NCBI GenBank assembly: GCA_021775915.1
Contig: JAJFGW010000041.1
Coordinates: 1 to 43,531 of the forward strand
Length of the DNA: 43,531 nt
Direction of reading: 5' to 3'
Source of the DNA: Alphaproteobacteria bacterium
GTDB taxonomy: Bacteria; Pseudomonadota; Alphaproteobacteria; Micavibrionales; Micavibrionaceae
Part shown: piece after piece, positions 37,012 through 43,531 of the stretch
Numbering within the stretch: the first letter of the stretch is position 1
Layout of the letters: each line of letters starts with the position of its first letter
Notes under the pieces: generated by a model
The model's database searches: none
The model's input: the letters and a program-made list of their open reading frames with translations, nothing else
What the model was told of the DNA's origin: nothing
Program-made: the position numbers and the translations under genes

Positions 37012-37946
37012 AACTTCATACGCTTTTTAATTTCCGCCGCAATCATTCCCGCATCATCAAGCGGCATGTAATCATATTCATTCAGCTTTCCTTCAAAGCG
37101 CCTGATGGTTCCTTTTTGCAGAAGATTGTCATGAAAAAGATCGAAGCGCTTTGTTCCGCCTTCAAGCGGAATCATATAAACAGGTTTTCCGGTTGTCGCG
37201 GCCTCTGAGATCATTGACGTGCTATCGGCAGTGACGAGAATAAAATTTGCCCACGCCAAAAAACCGAAATAGGGGTTGTCACCATTGCCGTCCCAGTAAT
37301 AGACATTTTCATGAGATAAAGCGTTTTTCAGGGTTGATTCGTTCTCTTCTCCGGTGCGGCGGGAGGACGTTACCATTAGGCCATACCCCTGCGCCGCCAG
37401 ATTTTTGAGACTATCGGCCAGCTCTTCCGTAATGGCCCGTGTCATTTTATAGGCTTTGCTATTGCCGCCGATGAGAACAGCAACGCGCGGCTGCGGCAGG
37501 GGGGAGAGTAGGGGGGCAAATTCTTTCTTCGCATCTTCAAGGTGTTCTGTTTTGATTCTATTGGGCGCGGCGCTGGTGACAATAACATTGCTCCCCCGGC
37601 TTGGGTCGTGGGCAGGGACGGCGACAAGGTCAAATCCGGCGCAGGAAATGCGCGGGTCTTGTATTTGCACGACAAAGCATTTACCTGCGCTGGCTTTTTT
37701 TATGTAGCGCGCGGCGGCAATCGCTTTGCGCCCGGAAGCCAGCAAAAGATCTGGCCATGGTGGGTTTAAAGGGTCGCCGGTAAAGCTACAGTCTGACTCA
37801 AGTCCTAAATATGGAGACAGGCTTTTCCAGGGCTGGCGCAGATTGATACGTTTGATCTCCGGCATAACGCCCAATGCCTCGGCAACGCCAAGGCATTGGT
37901 TTTCCGTTCCGGCCATTCCCTCTGTTACAATCCAGCAGCTCGTCAT
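37008..37946 (-). CDS. ELM1-like (mitochondrial fission ELM1 family) protein
   Basis: A 312-residue soluble protein of the family named after plant ELM1 (DUF1022), which has a glycosyltransferase-like two-domain layout. Visible marks are VTEGMAGTENQCLGVAEALG at the N-terminus, DLLLASGRKAIAAARYIKKA, IQDPRI, RVAVLIGGNSKAYKM and the C-terminal FILVTADSTSMISEAATTGK. The bacterial role is unknown. The last part resembles nucleotide-sugar binding segments, so an envelope-related transferase role is possible by inference. It is translationally coupled to the APH-fold kinase downstream and divergent from the Lrp gene. Confidence 0.85.
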   Translation of the reverse strand: MTSCWIVTEGMAGTENQCLGVAEALGVMPEIKRINLRQPWKSLSPYLGLESDCSFTGDPLNPPWPDLLLASGRKAIAAARYIKKASAGKCFVVQIQDPRISCAGFDLVAVPAHDPSRGSNVIVTSAAPNRIKTEHLEDAKKEFAPLLSPLPQPRVAVLIGGNSKAYKMTRAITEELADSLKNLAAQGYGLMVTSSRRTGEENESTLKNALSHENVYYWDGNGDNPYFGFLAWANFILVTADSTSMISEAATTGKPVYMIPLEGGTKRFDLFHDNLLQKGTIRRFEGKLNEYDYMPLDDAGMIAAEIKKRMKL

Positions 37947-37970
37947 ATTTTTTAAATCCCAAAAATAGCT

Positions 37971-37990
37971 TGCGCAAAGTCTCGCGCAAC
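37971..37990. repeat. Degenerate partial copy of the CGCAAAGT repeat
   Basis: TGCGCAAAGTCTCGCGCAAC resembles the ACGCAAAGTCGCGCAAAG part of the perfect inverted repeat at 31659-31758, with a two-base insertion. It also lies in an intergenic space, between the divergent ELM1-like and Lrp genes. The similarity is short and may be chance. Confidence 0.35.
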
Positions 37991-38044
37991 TTTATACCAA
38001 CTAAGTATCATTTTGGACAATATATTTACAGACGGCATTTTTTT

Positions 38045-38518
38045 ATGAAACGCGTGAAGCTTGATAAAATAGATCTCAAGATTTTGAAAAATCTCCAGGA
38101 AAACGGGCGTATTACAAATGTCGAGCTTGCTAAAGGCGCCGGTATTTCTGCGCCACCTTGCTTGCGTCGTGTCCGTGCTCTGGAAGAAAACGGTTTTATA
38201 AAAGGCTATCATGCCGAAGTTGATTCGGCGGTTTTGGGTTATGGCGTCACTGTTTTTGCCCATGTTAAGCTGGTTAGTCAGGCAGAAACCGATCTGAACA
38301 AGTTTGAAGATCTTATAAGCTCATGGGATAGGGTGCGTGAATGCTGGATGCTGGCCGGGGAAACAGACTTTTTGTTGAAAGTTGTTGCTCATGATTGGGA
38401 TGATTACCAGCATTTCCTGACGGAAAACCTTACCGCTGCGCCAAATGTTACTTCCGTTAAATCATCACTCGCCATTCGCGCTGCCAAAGATGAAGTTGGC
38501 GTTCCGATTGAGGTTTGA
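38045..38518 (+). CDS. Lrp/AsnC-family transcriptional regulator
   Basis: A 157-residue regulator. The N-terminal helix-turn-helix is LDKIDLKILKNLQENGRITN with VELAKGAGISAPPCLRRVRA. The C-terminal RAM (ligand-binding, oligomerising) domain includes VTVFAHVKLVSQAETDLNKF and CWMLAGETDFLLKVVAHDW. It probably binds an amino acid, and its target is not seen. I start at ATG 38045, since the frame upstream runs into the ELM1-like gene. Lrp next to greA and trxB is a common alphaproteobacterial arrangement. Its stop abuts the greA stop with no base between. Confidence 0.94.
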   Translation: MKRVKLDKIDLKILKNLQENGRITNVELAKGAGISAPPCLRRVRALEENGFIKGYHAEVDSAVLGYGVTVFAHVKLVSQAETDLNKFEDLISSWDRVRECWMLAGETDFLLKVVAHDWDDYQHFLTENLTAAPNVTSVKSSLAIRAAKDEVGVPIEV

Positions 38519-38995
38519 CTACTTCCCAAACATAACTTCAAGAATTTCGTATGATTTTTTGCCCTGCGGGGTGTGAATCTCCACGCTGTCACCGATGGCT
38601 TTTCCGATAAGGGCGCGGGAGATTGGCGCTTGAATCGATAGCTTGCCTTCATCGGCGTTAGATTCGTAATGACCAACAATGTGGTAATTAACTTCTATAT
38701 CTGTTTCTTCATCAACGATCAGAACGCGGGCACCGAACTTGACCGTATCACCGCTTAGCGCGGCCGGGTCAATAATCTGTGCTTTTGATGTCACGAATTC
38801 GAGTTCCTGAATGCGGCCCTCGATAAAGCTTTGCTGTTCACGTGCGGCATGATATTCGGCGTTTTCTTTCAAATCGCCATGTTCGCGCGCAATCGCAATC
38901 GCTTCGATCACTGCCGGGCGTTTTTCCTGTTTGAGCGTTTTAAGCTCTACAACGAGGGTCTCAAACCCCTCTTTTGTCATCGGTACTTGTTCCAT
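38519..38995 (-). CDS. greA: Transcription elongation factor GreA
   Basis: GreA rescues backtracked RNA polymerase by stimulating cleavage of the transcript. At 158 residues it is of family length. The N-terminal coiled coil carries the acidic tip in [13 protein letters not shown], with Asp41 and Glu44. The C-terminal FKBP-like domain includes [20 protein letters not shown] and [20 protein letters not shown] followed by GKKSYEI. It is on the same strand as carB, an order known in other Alphaproteobacteria, but two tiny genes lie between them here. Confidence 0.97.
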   Translation of the reverse strand: MEQVPMTKEGFETLVVELKTLKQEKRPAVIEAIAIAREHGDLKENAEYHAAREQQSFIEGRIQELEFVTSKAQIIDPAALSGDTVKFGARVLIVDEETDIEVNYHIVGHYESNADEGKLSIQAPISRALIGKAIGDSVEIHTPQGKKSYEILEVMFGK

Positions 38996-39062
38996 CGGAA
39001 AAATATAGAGCCTCTGCGCCCCTCAGGTCAACATATTTGCTTCAGACTGAGAAGTTGCTCCA

Positions 39063-39290
39063 TTATAGTGGTTTTAGTATATTTTTTAGAGTGAGAAAGT
39101 TTTCTTTTTGTAGGTCGCTATTTTTTGTAGTTAAGTTCTCCATCTCTTTCAATCGTTCTTCTGTGCTTATTGTAAAGGCCAGCATAGTGTCTTTCATTCT
39201 ATTGCTAGAACTATGCCCCCCTTTTTGTACTATACGAAGTGCTTTCTCCATTCGCGGTGAAGGCATTGACCTCATGTATATTGTTCCCAT
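39063..39290 (-). CDS. Very small protein of unknown function (75 aa)
   Basis: A charged protein starting MGTIYMRSMPSPRMEKALRI, with a helical second half (TEERLKEMENLTTKNSDLQK). AAGGAGA lies 9 bases before the ATG, a strong ribosome binding site. No signal peptide or membrane segment. No family recognised. The initiation region resembles that of the next gene upstream (GGAGA, then ATGGGAAC). Confidence 0.55.
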   Translation of the reverse strand: MGTIYMRSMPSPRMEKALRIVQKGGHSSSNRMKDTMLAFTISTEERLKEMENLTTKNSDLQKENFLTLKNILKPL

Positions 39291-39303
39291 TGCATTGTCT
39301 CCT

Positions 39304-39320
39304 TTTCTAAAAATTAGAAA
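39304..39320 (-). promoter_or_regulatory. AT-rich palindrome just before the ribosome binding site of the 75-residue gene
   Basis: TTTCTAA and TTAGAAA form a perfect 7-bp inverted repeat with a 3-base centre, directly next to the AAGGAGA of the gene at 39290. It may be an operator or a weak hairpin affecting translation. Confidence 0.4.
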
Positions 39321-39338
39321 TTCATAATATTACTATAT

Positions 39339-39542
39339 TTATAGGGATAGCACCCATGCTGCGCCAAAGCAGGCAGCACTTGTGACTAGACAGACTGCCC
39401 TAAACTCGTTTAGGGCTTTGTCCTGCTCTTTTTTGAAGCAGGCAGTGGTTTTTTTATATTCAAAACCTTTGTCATTAAATGCAGTAGAACATAATTGCTG
39501 ATTAAGAGTAGGTCGCATGGTCTTACCAGATACAGTTCCCAT
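39339..39542 (-). CDS. Very small membrane protein of unknown function (67 aa)
   Basis: The protein begins MGTVSGKTMRPTLNQQLCST and ends with a hydrophobic segment (AVCLVTSAACFGAAWVLSL) that can span the membrane. I start at ATG 39542, which has GGAG eight bases upstream; the ATG at 39563 has none. A good promoter lies 40 bases upstream. Three cysteines are in the hydrophilic part or close to the helix. No family recognised. Confidence 0.55.
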   Translation of the reverse strand: MGTVSGKTMRPTLNQQLCSTAFNDKGFEYKKTTACFKKEQDKALNEFRAVCLVTSAACFGAAWVLSL

Positions 39543-39578
39543 TTTTATATCTCCATAAATCATTAGAATTCAGTCGGT

Positions 39579-39608
39579 TTTATAGCAATATAACGACAGG
39601 GGCGTCAA
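39579..39608 (-). promoter_or_regulatory. Promoter for the 67-residue gene
   Basis: On the minus strand TTGACG (39608-39603, five of six) is followed after 18 bases by TATAAA (39584-39579, five of six). It lies between the carB stop and the small gene, so this gene does not depend on carB transcription. Confidence 0.6.
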
Positions 39609-39626
39609 GTTTTACGGTAAATGTTA

Positions 39627-42941
<3,315 letters not shown>

Positions 42942-42946
42942 GTGCC

Positions 42947-42968
42947 CTCGGTAAAGATAAGTACCGAG
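42947..42968 (-). promoter_or_regulatory. Hairpin overlapping the carB ribosome binding site
   Basis: On the carB strand CTCGGTA (42968-42962) pairs with TACCGAG (42953-42947) around an 8-base loop. The 3' arm includes the first bases of the GAGGG that serves as ribosome binding site for the ATG at 42941. Formation of the stem would hide that site, so it may tune carB translation. Confidence 0.5.
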
Positions 42969-43029
42969 ATCAATTAAGTAGAGAATATTAGGCCTCAGGG
43001 CAATAGAAAACGCTTAATCATGCCCATGT

Positions 43030-43531
43030 TTATATGCAGGTGCGTTTTTTTGTATGGGCAGGTGCGTCGGCTCCATCTTCTTGTAGTTCTATAAAATCAT
43101 CCAGTTTCGGATCAAAGCGGAGCAGGACGCCGTTTTCAATGTCGTCAACCCAAGCTTCAATATTAAGCGCGCCTTTTGCCACGGCTTTGTGCACGGTCGG
43201 GTAGGCTCCTAAATTGTGAAAACTGTGTTTGATGCATTCTCTTTCTGCTTGCCGCAGTAACTCTTCTTTGGGCAGCTGAGGGTCTATTTTGTCCAGAATG
43301 GGGCTAATATTTCCCATCCATGATGAGATCAGAGGGCTGGCGTTTCCTTCTATGTAAGCTTTTATGCCGCCGCATAATGTGTGCCCCATTATGATGATAT
43401 TGCCGACTTCTTTGTCGCCGACGGCAAAATCAATCGCGGCGGCAACGGCGGGGGGGCTTGCTCCGTTTCCCCAGTCAGGATTATAAGGAGGTACAAGCCC
43501 GGCCATATGGCGGTGGCTTAAGGCTTCTCCG
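43030..43531 (-). CDS. Beta-class carbonic anhydrase, C-terminal part (truncated by window edge)
   Basis: The frame is open from base 43531 to the stop at 43030, about 166 residues. The visible part begins EALSHRHMAGLVPPYN, with the family's NVANLVPPY-like segment, then AIDFAVGDKEVGNIIIMGHT and LCGGIKAY. That contains the second-half zinc ligands, His and Cys in GHTLCGG. The first zinc cysteine and its Asp-Arg pair lie beyond the window. An internal ATG at 43506 is inside the conserved domain and is not the start. The enzyme hydrates CO2 to bicarbonate. It lies just upstream of carB, whose substrate is bicarbonate, with 88 bases between. Confidence 0.9.
   Translation of the reverse strand, partial: GEALSHRHMAGLVPPYNPDWGNGASPPAVAAAIDFAVGDKEVGNIIIMGHTLCGGIKAYIEGNASPLISSWMGNISPILDKIDPQLPKEELLRQAERECIKHSFHNLGAYPTVHKAVAKGALNIEAWVDDIENGVLLRFDPKLDDFIELQEDGADAPAHTKKRTCI

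Overview
The window is a contiguous piece of an alphaproteobacterial chromosome with intermediate base composition. The order uvrA - ssb - gyrA - coaD, the grouping DUF502 - recG - sdhE - mfd and the set trxB - LysR / Lrp - greA - carB are arrangements I know from Alphaproteobacteria. The TIGR02302/DUF4175 Gln-rich protein, a family I know only from that class, supports the assignment. I cannot name the genus. Many lineage-specific proteins of unknown function lie between the core genes.

Layout. 1-5260: the N-terminal part of uvrA (runs off the left edge), a small secreted protein, a CbxX-type AAA+ ATPase, a small membrane-anchored protein, ssb and a DUF2059 protein. 5300-10731: gyrA, a DUF882 murein-endopeptidase-like protein, coaD, ispG and tRNA-Lys(UUU). 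10732-14090: an accessory stretch after the tRNA with iterated and inverted 10-mers, small ORFs and an orphan 689-residue protein behind a strong promoter. 14095-18606: the DUF4175 protein, split in two with its C-terminal half inverted. 18766-25472: DUF502 membrane protein, an orphan protein with an internal duplication, recG, and a DUF2157 membrane protein with its partner. 25492-29254: sdhE and mfd, overlapping. 29396-33063: a coiled-coil protein, a conserved small protein, trxB, a perfect 34-bp inverted repeat, a LysR regulator and a candidate structured sRNA with a strong terminator. 33064-38995: patatin-like lipase, aspartate aminotransferase, a small membrane protein, an APH-fold kinase coupled to an ELM1-like protein, an Lrp regulator and greA. 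39063-43531: two very small proteins, carB behind a hairpin that overlaps its ribosome binding site, and the C-terminal part of a beta-carbonic anhydrase (runs off the right edge).

Functionally the core genes serve DNA repair and replication (uvrA, ssb, gyrA, recG, mfd), transcription elongation (greA), and CoA, isoprenoid, pyrimidine/arginine and aspartate metabolism. The most unusual feature is the DUF4175 locus. The N-terminal half keeps its membrane helices. The C-terminal half lies on the opposite strand, is intact to the family's C-terminal motif, and has a signal peptide and a good ribosome binding site of its own, so the two could still meet in the periplasm. Other points of interest are the candidate sRNA, the 34-bp palindrome, recombinase-type repeats beside tRNA-Lys and several orphan proteins.
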